From Paucisalibacillus globulus (GTDB lineage Bacteria > Bacillota > Bacilli > Bacillales > Amphibacillaceae): a DNA stretch of 64,000 nt. The notes beneath the pieces are model-generated. The model did not search any database, was not told the DNA's origin, and worked only from the letters and a program-made list of their open reading frames with translations. Every line of letters starts with the position of its first letter. The stretch's first letter is position 1. Shown in pieces: positions 1-7,845 of this stretch. Position numbers and translations under genes: made by a program. The stretch spans positions 1-64,000 of the forward strand of contig NZ_LT855399.1 in NCBI RefSeq assembly GCF_900184735.1, given 5' to 3'.

Positions 1-116
1 AGGTATTTGTTTTGGTGTGGTTACCTCACTAATACCCTAAATTCGAGGGGGTGGCAAGTTTTTTTGTATAAAAACGCATGAAATAGGGAATACTAATAGA
101 TTTTTTATAAAAACTT

Positions 117-147
117 TTGACAATACGTATTAATTAATGGGGATAAT
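117..147 (+). promoter_or_regulatory. Candidate sigma-A promoter for the first small operon
   Basis: A perfect TTGACA lies at 117-122 and GATAAT at 142-147, separated by 19 nt, which is longer than ideal. It sits just upstream of the DUF4177 gene, whose ribosome site (AGGGGGAT) follows within about 25 nt. The spacing makes this a moderate-confidence call. Confidence 0.5.
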
Positions 148-173
148 GATATGAAAAACAAGGGGGATAAACA

Positions 174-374
174 ATGTATGAGTATAAATTTGTAGAAACG
201 TCACTTGGTGGACTCTTTTCTCCTTCTACATATAAGGAAACCATTAACTCTTATGCAGTTGATGGTTGGAAATTAGTTCAGGTGTTGCCATTAGAATATA
301 ATGGATACGGAAAGCCGAAGTCATATGAAATAATCTTTGAGAGGCCAGTACTAGAAGGAAAGAGTGAAGTATGA
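174..374 (+). CDS. DUF4177 domain protein, 66 aa
   Basis: This small soluble protein matches the DUF4177 pattern: an N-terminal MYEYKFV strand, a helix with YAVDGWKLVQ around residues 27-37, and a C-terminal SYEIIFERP strand. The family is widespread in Firmicutes and has no established function. The ATG at 174 has an AGGGGGAT ribosome site 5 nt upstream. Its stop overlaps the start of the next small membrane gene (ATGA), so the two are translationally coupled and probably co-transcribed from the promoter at 117-147. Confidence 0.85.
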   Translation: MYEYKFVETSLGGLFSPSTYKETINSYAVDGWKLVQVLPLEYNGYGKPKSYEIIFERPVLEGKSEV

Positions 375-553
375 TGTTCAAGTACTTTATGTTAAGGGTT
401 TTATATACTCTAATCATTTTGTCTGGCGTGTTGTTAATTTCCAATGATTATTTCCTTTACGGATATTTATTAATAACATTTGGAACTATTTTTATGATTG
501 TAAGTTCATATTTTGAGATAAAGGCTAGAAAAAAGCTTGTAAAATCTTCATAA
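371..553 (+). CDS. Small membrane protein, 60 aa
   Basis: Two predicted transmembrane helices (about residues 5-24 and 27-48) are followed by a short basic tail ending KARKKLVKSS, so the C-terminus is probably cytoplasmic. I do not recognise a family. The start overlaps the stop of the DUF4177 gene by 4 bp, and a second ATG follows immediately at 374. Coupling suggests it works with, or is merely co-expressed with, the DUF4177 protein. Confidence 0.65.
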   Translation: MMFKYFMLRVLYTLIILSGVLLISNDYFLYGYLLITFGTIFMIVSSYFEIKARKKLVKSS

Positions 554-620
554 GGAGATTTATCTTTAAGAATCCGTTTAGTGGGAATAGTTTAGGACTA
601 ACTTGATGGGGGAGAAATAG

Positions 621-1076
621 ATGCAACTGGAATTTAAGGGAATTGATAAAAATAATTATGAACAATGCGTTGAATTAACTGTAAATAAAGAGCAAGAAGA
701 TTTCGTTGCTCCAAATTGGTATTCGTTACTTGAGGAGAAATACGAAGGGGGAGAGAAGCATCCATTGGCGATTTACGATCACGAAAAGATGGTTGGATTT
801 ATTATGTATTGTTATTATCCTGCAGATGATGATTACCCTCTAGATTCATGGTGGATTGAAAGATTTATGATAGATAAAGAGTTTCAGAACAAAGGATATG
901 GTAAGGCAGCATTAAGGAAGTTCATAGACTACTTTAGAAGTGAGTATGGAAATATTGACCTAAGAATCACAACGGTTCCTGAGAATGAAGTAGCTTCAAA
1001 GTTATACGAAAAGATTGGTTTTTCTAAAACGGGTGAAATTGCAGCAGGAGAAGTTGTCTTACATATGAAATTATAA
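621..1076 (+). CDS. GNAT family N-acetyltransferase, BltD-like
   Basis: At 151 aa it has the size and order of a single GNAT domain. The acetyl-CoA-binding motif A is visible as FMIDKEFQNKGYGKAALRKF around residues 87-106 (the Q/R-x-x-G-x-G/A type), and the C-terminal strand carries ASKLYEKIGFSKTG. The overall pattern resembles Bacillus BltD/PaiA-type spermine/spermidine acetyltransferases, but the substrate cannot be read from the sequence. A GGGGGAG ribosome site precedes the ATG. It lies 22 bp before a methyltransferase gene and may share its transcript. Confidence 0.85.
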   Translation: MQLEFKGIDKNNYEQCVELTVNKEQEDFVAPNWYSLLEEKYEGGEKHPLAIYDHEKMVGFIMYCYYPADDDYPLDSWWIERFMIDKEFQNKGYGKAALRKFIDYFRSEYGNIDLRITTVPENEVASKLYEKIGFSKTGEIAAGEVVLHMKL

Positions 1077-1098
1077 TCTAATTAGAGGAGAAAAACGA

Positions 1099-1860
1099 AT
1101 GCAATGGTTCTATAATAAGCTTTCTTCTGAAGTATATGACATAGATAAATATATTGGTTTATCATATGGGGATGTAGAGTTTTATAGTGAACGATTGGCT
1201 AATTGCAAAGGGAAAATCCTTGAACCTGGTGTAGGAACGGGTAGAATCCTCATCCCACTATTGGAAAATGGACTTCATGTTGACGGTTTTGATGTTTCGG
1301 ATGAGATGTTAACCATTTGCCGACATCATTGTGAGTCTAGAGGATTAAAACCTAAGTTATTTAATGGGGAAATGCAATCGGTTTTTTTGGATGAAAACTA
1401 TGAAGCTATTATTGTACCTACTGGAACTTTTCTGGTTTTGCATAAAAGAGAGGATTCGATACAAGCATTAACAAATTTTTATGACCATCTGGAAAATGGT
1501 GGCAGGCTAATTTTGGATATCTTTTTACAAACCGACTTTTCAATGGCCAATGTAACCACGAGGAAATGGGAAACTAGCCGTGGGGAGATTATTACATTAG
1601 ATAGTAAGCTTGTTGAAGTGGACCACATTAATCAATACACAGTCTCGCATCATCGGTATGAGAAGTGGCGTAACGGTGAATTAATTCAGACAGAATTAGA
1701 AAGATTCCCATTAAGATGGTATGGGATTGAAGAATTTAAAATGGTTCTAGAACAAGTTGGATTTAGAGATATTCAGATTTCTGCAGATTACAAGTATGGT
1801 GAGTATCCAACGAAAACTAGTGAAATTATTACATTTGAAGCGGTTGCGTTTAAGGGGTGA
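1099..1860 (+). CDS. Class I SAM-dependent methyltransferase
   Basis: The 253-aa protein has SAM motif I as ILEPGVGTGRILIPLLENG near residues 40-58, then an acidic residue at the end of the second strand (VDGFDVSDEM), the arrangement of a Rossmann-fold methyltransferase. A later IIVPTGTF segment corresponds to motif IV. The family methylates small molecules or, less often, proteins; the substrate is unknown. An AGAGGAG ribosome site precedes ATG 1099. The next gene starts 7 bp after its stop, suggesting an operon. Confidence 0.85.
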   Translation: MQWFYNKLSSEVYDIDKYIGLSYGDVEFYSERLANCKGKILEPGVGTGRILIPLLENGLHVDGFDVSDEMLTICRHHCESRGLKPKLFNGEMQSVFLDENYEAIIVPTGTFLVLHKREDSIQALTNFYDHLENGGRLILDIFLQTDFSMANVTTRKWETSRGEIITLDSKLVEVDHINQYTVSHHRYEKWRNGELIQTELERFPLRWYGIEEFKMVLEQVGFRDIQISADYKYGEYPTKTSEIITFEAVAFKG

Positions 1861-1867
1861 TGTCATC

Positions 1868-2146
1868 ATGAATAAAAGAAAAGTTATAGCCCTCATTAAC
1901 CTTGTCATAAGTGGCTTTGCTGCATTGATGATAACCTTATTCTTTGCTGAAGGGGCAATTGGTGAAAATTACACAGACAAAACTTTTGTTGCACCAGAGT
2001 TTTTTATTATTCTGGTAGTATGGGGGATTTCTGCAATTATTGCTTCCATTCAGTTCTTCAAAGATACATTACCTTTTCTTTTTCTCTCAATATTTATTAC
2101 TTGGGCTTCTATTCCAGTAGGTATCATGATTTCCTTTTCGTTTTAA
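1868..2146 (+). CDS. Small integral membrane protein, 92 aa
   Basis: Three hydrophobic helices are visible (about residues 6-25, 42-60 and 66-88). I chose the ATG at 1868, just after the methyltransferase stop and behind GGGGTGATG, rather than an upstream in-frame ATG at 1757 that lies deep inside the methyltransferase gene. No family recognised. Its position implies co-transcription with the methyltransferase. Confidence 0.6.
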   Translation: MNKRKVIALINLVISGFAALMITLFFAEGAIGENYTDKTFVAPEFFIILVVWGISAIIASIQFFKDTLPFLFLSIFITWASIPVGIMISFSF

Positions 2147-2249
2147 CACGAGTTAATGGTTCTAAAGTGAATTAAATCTATTCACATAAGAGGGAATGTA
2201 TTTTAGTGAGGTAAGAGTGCAATAACAATATGAACAACATAGAGGTGTA

Positions 2250-2852
2250 ATGGTGAATTATAGAATTAAAAGGTTAGTAATCAGTTTTATTGCTATCATT
2301 ATTATCATTATTTTATTTATGACGTGGTTCTATCCGTTTTCCAATTACAGTATTTATCAAAGCTATAACTATAAACCAGATTCTGTAATGGTTGCTGGAT
2401 ATTTAGAGGATCTAAATGAATTTAAGATTTCTTTAGAAAAAGACTTGGAACACGAAAATCAAGAAAAAGATGGATATATTAATTTTACAGTTGATAGAAC
2501 ACAATATATCCTTTCGTTATTTGATCAAGATTGGCTTGTAAGTAAAGAACCGGTCCGAATTAGTAAAAGAGATATAGAAGATATGTTATTTAAAGTGGGG
2601 AATGTAAGAGAAACTCTATTGGACCTGATTGCAAGAGAGGATTATACCGTAGAGCAGCGAGACTATTTAGTCTCTACGATTAAAAACATTCTATATATAG
2701 AAGACCAACTCCATGTTTTAAAAGAAGGAAAAGGAACATCTAGATCATCATTAAGAATCCAGATACATAACCTCCATGGTGAGTTCATGGGAGCTTTTAT
2801 GATGTACAGTAGCTTTTATAATCTAATTAGAAATCCTATAGAGAATGAATAA
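2250..2852 (+). CDS. Membrane-anchored hypothetical protein, 200 aa
   Basis: An N-terminal signal anchor (about residues 8-26, IleIle-rich) is followed by an extracytoplasmic, mostly helical domain rich in Glu, Asp and Lys. No conserved catalytic motif is evident and I do not recognise the family. The ATG at 2250 has a GAGGTG site 4 nt upstream. It is followed 9 bp later by a 48-aa membrane peptide, so the two are probably co-transcribed. Confidence 0.65.
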   Translation: MVNYRIKRLVISFIAIIIIIILFMTWFYPFSNYSIYQSYNYKPDSVMVAGYLEDLNEFKISLEKDLEHENQEKDGYINFTVDRTQYILSLFDQDWLVSKEPVRISKRDIEDMLFKVGNVRETLLDLIAREDYTVEQRDYLVSTIKNILYIEDQLHVLKEGKGTSRSSLRIQIHNLHGEFMGAFMMYSSFYNLIRNPIENE

Positions 2853-2861
2853 GGAGTGGCT

Positions 2862-3008
2862 ATGAGAGGTTTTGTAGATGATTTAGCTGGTGCAATTTAC
2901 GATTTCATCAAATTTATTATCAAAGGTTTCTCTTATCTCTTAACTGGAATGTTAATTGTGGGTATACCAATCTTTTTATTTATATGGTTAATTAATATTT
3001 TTAATTAA
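2862..3008 (+). CDS. 48-aa single-pass membrane peptide
   Basis: An ATG at 2862, behind AAGGAG (2851-2856), opens a 48-codon frame ending TAA at 3006-3008. The peptide has an amphipathic N-terminal part (MRGFVDDLAGAIYDFIKF) and a strongly hydrophobic C-terminal helix (about residues 25-45). Such short membrane peptides are often missed. The ribosome site, the tight spacing to the previous gene and the clean hydrophobic pattern support it; its role is unknown. Confidence 0.5.
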   Translation: MRGFVDDLAGAIYDFIKFIIKGFSYLLTGMLIVGIPIFLFIWLINIFN

Positions 3009-3138
3009 AGTGTGGTTTCGATCTTTTTATGATGTACATTTAAGTATGACAGTTAAGGTGATTTCATGAGATTTGAATATAAGCAATGACCTACTTGATA
3101 AAAGTAAAAATGAAAGATAGAAAGGGAGTAGAGATGAT

Positions 3139-3255
3139 ATGGAGATATTTGCATTTTCCATTGCAGCAGGGGCATTAGGGCTTGCGTTGTTTGCATTTTC
3201 TAAACTAGAAAACATAGAAAATAGAGTAAAGGAACTAGAAAATAATGATAAATGA
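3139..3255 (+). CDS. 38-aa membrane/coiled-coil peptide
   Basis: The ATG at 3139 lies 10 nt after AAAGGGAG and opens 38 codons. Residues 3-20 form an Ala/Phe/Leu membrane helix and residues 21-36 a charged helix with Leu-Ile-Val spacing (KLENIENRVKELEN), typical of a short coiled coil. Similar tiny proteins with an N-terminal membrane helix and a coiled tail occur in Bacilli, without known function. The overlapping ATG at 3134 gives only a few codons. Confidence 0.55.
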   Translation: MEIFAFSIAAGALGLALFAFSKLENIENRVKELENNDK

Positions 3256-3293
3256 TTTATAACCTACTATTTAATTGAAAATAGGTGAGGATT

Positions 3294-3749
3294 TTGCCAG
3301 TTATCATCCATAAGCAATTTATCGAAGCACCGATAAGATTATGCTTTGATCTAGCTAGAAACGTAGACATACATACTAAAACGACCGAATCTACAAAAGA
3401 AAAAGCTGTGGCGGGCACTACACATGGACTGCTAGAAAAAGGTGATTCGGTTACTTGGGAAGCAACTCACTTCGGAATAAAACAAAGATTAACAGCTAAG
3501 GTCATTTATATGGAAAAGCCTGTGAAGTTCATCGATATAATGGTGAAGGGAGCATTTCACTCGTTTATGCATACACACGAATTTGTTGAAGAAGCTGATG
3601 GTACTTTTATGATCGATACTTTTGAATACAAGTCACCCTTTGGCTTTTTTGGGGTTATTGCAGATAAGTTGTTTTTAGAAAAGTATATGACTGTTTTTCT
3701 AGCAAACAGGGCTAGGGAATTAAAGAAGATTGCAGAAGGTATGTGTTAA
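3294..3749 (+). CDS. SRPBCC superfamily (START-like) protein
   Basis: The 151-aa protein starts MPVIIHKQFIEAPIRLCFDLARNVDIHT, the usual opening of the SRPBCC polyketide-cyclase/cell-division-inhibitor-like family, then alternates strands and ends in a long helix (KYMTVFLANRARELKKI) that closes the hydrophobic pocket. I chose TTG 3294 because AGGTGAGG (3283-3290) would be its ribosome site and the family normally begins MPVI; an in-frame GTG at 3285 overlaps that site. The ligand is unknown. A GyrI-like gene follows 22 bp later. Confidence 0.75.
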   Translation: MPVIIHKQFIEAPIRLCFDLARNVDIHTKTTESTKEKAVAGTTHGLLEKGDSVTWEATHFGIKQRLTAKVIYMEKPVKFIDIMVKGAFHSFMHTHEFVEEADGTFMIDTFEYKSPFGFFGVIADKLFLEKYMTVFLANRARELKKIAEGMC

Positions 3750-3771
3750 TTAGAAACATGGGGGGATAAGG

Positions 3772-4218
3772 ATGAAGTTTAACAAGGTAATAAAAGATTT
3801 TAAGGCAGTGGGTATGAAAGGTTATGGAGCTTTCTCTAACTTCGCTAACGATGTACCCTCACTTGCTCAACAAGTAATGCTTCGCTCTAATGAAATTCAA
3901 AGTCAGACCGGTGTTGAGGTAGCATTTTTTGAGCCTAAGAAAGACGAGAACCATCTTGAAGGACAATACTATGTAGGATTAATCGTTCCAAATCCGGTTA
4001 AAGAAGTCCCTGTTGCTATGGATTATATTGAAACAGAGCAACATTATGTAACGACTAGAGGTAAGATTACTAGAATCGGAGAACTTCATTCAAGTTTGTT
4101 AGGATGGGCAAATGAACAAGGGTATAAAAGAGATCTTGACTCGTATATAGTTGAAACCTATCATCCTATAGAAGGTGGCGAAGAAGAGGTAGAGATTTAC
4201 TTACCAATCTGCGAATAG
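3772..4218 (+). CDS. GyrI-like small-molecule-binding domain protein
   Basis: The 148-aa protein resembles stand-alone GyrI/AraC effector-binding domains: a V(K)GYGAFSNF opening, GQYYVGLIVPNPVKEVPVAMDY in the middle, and a C-terminal YIVETYHPI...VEIYLPI strand pair with a conserved acidic residue. Such proteins bind small hydrophobic or amphiphilic compounds; some are hydrolases. It has no DNA-binding domain. A GGGGGAT ribosome site precedes the ATG, and it follows the SRPBCC gene closely, so two ligand-binding proteins may be co-expressed. Confidence 0.7.
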   Translation: MKFNKVIKDFKAVGMKGYGAFSNFANDVPSLAQQVMLRSNEIQSQTGVEVAFFEPKKDENHLEGQYYVGLIVPNPVKEVPVAMDYIETEQHYVTTRGKITRIGELHSSLLGWANEQGYKRDLDSYIVETYHPIEGGEEEVEIYLPICE

Positions 4219-4335
4219 TTAATCCGGTGTTTGTGTTTGAATTATTGTAAATATCTTAAGGAGAAAATACATTGGTAAAATCATTAATCTAACCTGGAAT
4301 CATTCGGACATTTTCTTCCTGAAAGGATGTAAATA

Positions 4336-4758
4336 ATGAAAAGGATGTTCGCTATATCTATTTTGTTCATAACAATTGTAATTGCAGGATGCCAAGATAA
4401 GGTTTCTAAATACAAACCCTCGTCGGAGGATGTGATAAATAGGTATGTAGAAGTGGAGAATGTGGAAAGATTTCAGGAATTCTACCATAACGTTTTAAAT
4501 GGTAAGGAAGATACTGTCCGCGTGGTAAATTATACAACAGAAGGCGACCCATTACTTCATGATTTGGAATACAATGGAGACGTTATTAAATCGACTTTTG
4601 ATACAAGAAGCGATAAGTTTGGTGAAGGAAACTTACATACTGCGACATGTAACGCCATTGAAGTGATTGAACTGTCTCAAAGAACGGAATACTATCTTGA
4701 AGGTTGTGGGGATTATGATTATGATGAGATAATAACTATTTTGCATGAGTCAGAATGA
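4336..4758 (+). CDS. DUF4362 lipoprotein
   Basis: A lipoprotein signal peptide with lipobox VIAGC places the mature N-terminal Cys at residue 19. The rest matches DUF4362: a NVERFQEFYHNVLNGKEDTVRVVNYTTEGDPLLHDLEYNG-type segment in the first half and paired cysteines (ATCNAIE and LEGCGDY) near the C-terminus that could form a disulfide. These are surface-anchored proteins of unknown function common in Bacillaceae. GAAAGGATG lies just ahead of the ATG at 4336. Confidence 0.8.
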   Translation: MKRMFAISILFITIVIAGCQDKVSKYKPSSEDVINRYVEVENVERFQEFYHNVLNGKEDTVRVVNYTTEGDPLLHDLEYNGDVIKSTFDTRSDKFGEGNLHTATCNAIEVIELSQRTEYYLEGCGDYDYDEIITILHESE

Positions 4759-4824
4759 TTGTGCAGGAAGTACAAAAAGTATCGAGACAGCATTGTTATT
4801 AAAAGTAGTTATTGGAGGTAAGTC

Positions 4825-5106
4825 ATGGTGAATGAAAAATCAGACTTAACACAACCAAATGGTGTTAAAGAAAAGAAATTAGAAATAATTGATGGATACA
4901 CGATAAAGTACCATGCAAATGGTAAAACCATGTGGTCAAAAGGAAAGATAATGGATGATAAACCAGAAGGCTATTGGGAATGGTATCGTGTAGATGGAAC
5001 AATCAAGCGGTCAGGATATTTTGACAAGGGTGAACCAGTTGGGGAATGGATCACCTATGATAGTAAAGGTGAAAAATACAAAATTACTAATCGTGATAAA
5101 AAGTAA
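4825..5106 (+). CDS. MORN-repeat / YwqK-family protein, 93 aa
   Basis: Two to three MORN-like repeats are visible: YHANGKTMWSKGKIMDDKPEG, WEWYRVDGTIKRSGYFDKGEP and EWITYDSKGEKY. Each has the aromatic-x-x-(D/N)-G-x-x-x-x-x-G pattern. The YwqK family is often labelled as the antitoxin part of a toxin-antitoxin system, but no partner toxin is encoded next to it here, so that label should not be taken as function. A GGAGG ribosome site precedes the ATG. A terminator follows 40 bp after the stop. Confidence 0.75.
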   Translation: MVNEKSDLTQPNGVKEKKLEIIDGYTIKYHANGKTMWSKGKIMDDKPEGYWEWYRVDGTIKRSGYFDKGEPVGEWITYDSKGEKYKITNRDKK

Positions 5107-5147
5107 ATCAGACTTTCAAGATATGCTTAATGTAATAAATATAGTGT

Positions 5148-5177
5148 AAGGACTTGGGATTTGCCAAGTCCTTTTTT
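5148..5177 (+). terminator. Rho-independent terminator
   Basis: A perfect 10-bp stem (AAGGACTTGG / CCAAGTCCTT) with a 6-nt loop is followed by a T run. It ends the run of small genes at 0.1-5.1 kb. Confidence 0.9.
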
Positions 5178-5220
5178 GTGTTCTGTGGATATTAACAATA
5201 AAAAAACAGTAATAATCAAT

Positions 5221-5258
5221 AACTTTTTATTGTAAAACGATAAAAGTTGTTTTATAAT
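5221..5258 (+). promoter_or_regulatory. Promoter with inverted-repeat operator for the DUF817 gene
   Basis: TTGTAA (5230-5235) and TATAAT (5253-5258) are 17 nt apart. An imperfect inverted repeat, AACTTTTTAT at 5221-5230 and ATAAAAGTT at 5240-5248, straddles the -35 element, a usual place for a repressor. The regulator is unknown. Confidence 0.6.
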
Positions 5259-5321
5259 CAATATAGAAATTATATCCTGATGATATTTATGAAGCGGAAT
5301 GGACTGAAAGGATGATATAGT

Positions 5322-6158
5322 ATGGGTTTAGCTATCCAACATGAAGTAGAAAAAAATACAAGGAAGAGTCAGCCTTTGAGACCACTAAAGCAGCTCTTTC
5401 ATTTTGGATGGGAGCTTGCCCTTTCCTGTGTATTTCCTGTTGTAATATTTGCCTCATTAGCAATTACACAAACCATCTCCATGCCACTCTTACCTCGGTA
5501 TGACTGGTTACTCATTATCTTTCTTCTCATGCAGGTATGGATGGTCCGTTCTGGTCTGGAAACGAAGGATGAATTAAAGGTCATTACACTATTCCACTTA
5601 ATTGGGCTTGCACTTGAAATCTTTAAGGTACATATGGGATCGTGGTCTTATCCGGAGGACGGTATCGCAAAAGTTTTCGGTGTACCGTTGTATAGTGGAT
5701 TCATGTATGCGAGTGTAGCCAGTTTCCTTTGCCAAGCATGGAGGAGACTACAGGTTGAATTAATAAAGTGGCCCCCGTTTTGGCTAGTAGTTCCACTTGC
5801 TGCTGCCATCTATTTAAATTTTTTCACCCACCATTATTGGATTGATATTCGGTACTGGTTGGCTGGGTTAGTCATCATTGTTTTTTGGAAATCATGGGTC
5901 TCTTACGATGTAAATGGAACTAGATACAGAATGCCTCTGGCGCTATCTTTTGTCCTTATCGGATTTTTTATTTGGATTGCAGAGAATATTGCAACATTCT
6001 TTGGAGCATGGAAATATCCAAACCAAACGGATGCCTGGAGTCTGGTTTCTCTCGGAAAAGTAAGTTCTTGGGTCTTATTAGTCATTGTTAGTTTTCTTAT
6101 TGTAGCAACGTTGAAAAGAGTAAAAGGGAGAACTTCTAGAATAAATAAAACAAGATAA
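5322..6158 (+). CDS. DUF817 family integral membrane protein
   Basis: The 278-aa protein has about eight hydrophobic segments and the DUF817 signature features: FGWELALSCVFPVVIF near the N-terminus, FKVHMGSWSYPEDG in the middle, FTHHYWIDIRYWLAG, and ENIATFFGAWKYPNQ near the C-terminus. The conserved His, Trp and Tyr residues at membrane edges suggest an enzymatic or transport role, but none is established for the family. It is a single-gene unit between its own promoter and a bidirectional terminator. Confidence 0.85.
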   Translation: MGLAIQHEVEKNTRKSQPLRPLKQLFHFGWELALSCVFPVVIFASLAITQTISMPLLPRYDWLLIIFLLMQVWMVRSGLETKDELKVITLFHLIGLALEIFKVHMGSWSYPEDGIAKVFGVPLYSGFMYASVASFLCQAWRRLQVELIKWPPFWLVVPLAAAIYLNFFTHHYWIDIRYWLAGLVIIVFWKSWVSYDVNGTRYRMPLALSFVLIGFFIWIAENIATFFGAWKYPNQTDAWSLVSLGKVSSWVLLVIVSFLIVATLKRVKGRTSRINKTR

Positions 6159-6160
6159 GT

Positions 6161-6207
6161 AATTAGAAAAGGAACATGAATAAATCTCATGTTCCCTTTT
6201 TCTAATT
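6161..6207. terminator. Bidirectional terminator between convergent genes
   Basis: GGAACATGA (6171-6179) pairs with TCATGTTCC (6187-6195). The stem is extended by AATTAGAAAA and TTTTCTAATT arms, which provide a T run on either strand. It separates the DUF817 gene and the convergent GNAT gene. Confidence 0.85.
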
Positions 6208-6213
6208 AAGCAT

Positions 6214-6690
6214 TCAAGTTATAATTCTCTTCTTGAAATAAACGAGGGTAGCGTGATTGTTTAATCGCTTAGTAACACCGGTTTTCTGATAGCCCATTTT
6301 CTCGTATAAATAACAATTTCTTTCTTCCTCCAATATGGTCGCCAGTTCCCATGTAATTGCCTGAGGAAACATTTCTTCTATTAAGGTAATAGCCTTCTGC
6401 GCTATTCCATTCCCTTGATAAGTTGGTAGGATGAACATCGGGCTTATCCAAAACCGTGTGTCCTCTTTACGATTAATACAGATAGCTCCAACCAAGGTAT
6501 TTTCTGCTATGATCTTATAAAATCCACCATGTGGGTAATTGATTCTAGTTAGTACCCTTTCAATCGTTTCATTAGCTGGATTTGAATCATGGTCGTTATA
6601 TTTATCCAATAATGGTTGGAAAGCCTCTTTTTGTATTTCTAATATAGATTGTGCATCTTTTACTGTTGCTTTTTCTAATTGTATCTCCAT
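6214..6690 (-). CDS. GNAT family N-acetyltransferase
   Basis: A single GNAT domain of 158 aa. Motif A appears as MFILPTYQGNGIAQKAITLIEEMF, and the C-terminal NCYLYEKMGYQKTGVTKRLN segment is the usual motif B region. I chose ATG 6690 (MEIQLEKATVKDA) because GAGGGTGAG lies at the right distance; an in-frame TTG at 6711 would itself overlap that site. The substrate is unknown. It lies 50 bp downstream of the EamA transporter gene on the same strand and may share its transcript. Confidence 0.8.
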   Translation of the reverse strand: MEIQLEKATVKDAQSILEIQKEAFQPLLDKYNDHDSNPANETIERVLTRINYPHGGFYKIIAENTLVGAICINRKEDTRFWISPMFILPTYQGNGIAQKAITLIEEMFPQAITWELATILEEERNCYLYEKMGYQKTGVTKRLNNHATLVYFKKRIIT

Positions 6691-6740
6691 TATCTCACCC
6701 TCATTATCCAATCTTGATACCTCTTAATTAGGTTAGCAGT

Positions 6741-7616
6741 TTAAACATTCCTTAATCGTTTCCTGTGAAAACTTGGCTTTAATTCAGCAATTAGAATTGC
6801 CATTAGAATTAACACAGCTCCTGTAATCATGCGGCCAGTCAAAATTTCATGTAAGAATATTACCGATAAGACCATCCCGAAAAATGATTCCATGGAAAGA
6901 ATAATCGCACCCTTGGTAGCCGTTGTATAGCGGAAGGCAACATTCTGACAAACATAGGCTATCGTTGTTGAGAACACTGCTAAATAGACAATCGAATAAA
7001 TAGCTTCTTTTTCAAATGTTGTTGGAATATCTCCTTGAATCAATACGGCAACAATCCCAATGAAAGATGCCGTAATAAATTGCATGATGGTAAGTGAAAT
7101 TGCATCTTCTTTCTTTACAAAATGATTCGTGTAAAAAATATCGAACGCAAAGGCCACGGCACAAGCTAAAGACAGTGCATCTCCAATATTGATTGTTAGT
7201 GAGCCTTGTAAGGATAAGAATCCAATACCAATAATGGCAATGATAGAACCCCAAATTTCGTAACGATCAATCTTCCGTTTATAAATAAGGTAGGCAATAA
7301 TTGGGACAATAACAACATTTACCGCTGTTAAAAAGGCATTCTTAGATGGTGTTGTGTATTCTAACCCAACCGTTTGTAAGGCGAATCCAATATATAATAT
7401 CGTTCCTAATATGGCGCCCTTCCAGATAATAGATTTAGTGAATGTTTTAAACTTCTTTCCAAATAATAGAACCAGTATGATGGTAGCTAATACAAATCTA
7501 CCGGCCATGACTTGATAAGCAGATAAATATTCTAATGCAATCGCAGTGACGACAAATCCACTGCCCCAAACAATTGCGGTAATAAGGAGCATTCCATCCC
7601 CAATATATTGTTTCAT
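6741..7616 (-). CDS. EamA/DMT-family permease
   Basis: Ten hydrophobic helices arranged as two EamA repeats mark this as a drug/metabolite transporter. Characteristic pieces are AIVWGSGFVVTAIALEYLSAYQVMAGRF near the start, TTPSKNAFLTAVNVVIVPI at the repeat 1 end, and YTTATKGAIILSMESFFGMVLSVIFLHE in repeat 2. It probably exports a small metabolite. I chose ATG 7616 (MKQYIGDGML) behind AGGAGAG, giving 291 aa, rather than an in-frame start at 7670 that adds 18 charged residues. Confidence 0.85.
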   Translation of the reverse strand: MKQYIGDGMLLITAIVWGSGFVVTAIALEYLSAYQVMAGRFVLATIILVLLFGKKFKTFTKSIIWKGAILGTILYIGFALQTVGLEYTTPSKNAFLTAVNVVIVPIIAYLIYKRKIDRYEIWGSIIAIIGIGFLSLQGSLTINIGDALSLACAVAFAFDIFYTNHFVKKEDAISLTIMQFITASFIGIVAVLIQGDIPTTFEKEAIYSIVYLAVFSTTIAYVCQNVAFRYTTATKGAIILSMESFFGMVLSVIFLHEILTGRMITGAVLILMAILIAELKPSFHRKRLRNV

Positions 7617-7758
7617 CTTTACTCTCCTACTCTCTAACTCTCCTAGTTCTTTCCTATCCATTCCTATCAATAGGGATGTAATCAGAAGAAGACATGTTCA
7701 ATTAGTATGATTATAAAGCATGGATGAGAAAAATTGTTAACTTTTATATCGAATGTTA

Positions 7759-7787
7759 TTGACACTTTATTACAGTATTTTTATAAT
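7759..7787 (+). promoter_or_regulatory. Near-consensus sigma-A promoter before the broken amidohydrolase gene
   Basis: TTGACA (7759-7764) and TATAAT (7782-7787) with exactly 17 nt between them. This strong promoter reads into the truncated amidohydrolase/transporter remnant, so the remnant may still be transcribed. Confidence 0.85.
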
Positions 7788-7845
7788 TATACATTATAAT
7801 GAATTATTATGTGTATTTGATTTTACATAAATGGGAGTGTATGAC

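Noticed and set aside
4825-5106. Toxin-antitoxin system based on the YwqK-like protein
   Set aside because: No partner toxin gene is adjacent. The antitoxin label of this family is by annotation habit and is not supported here.
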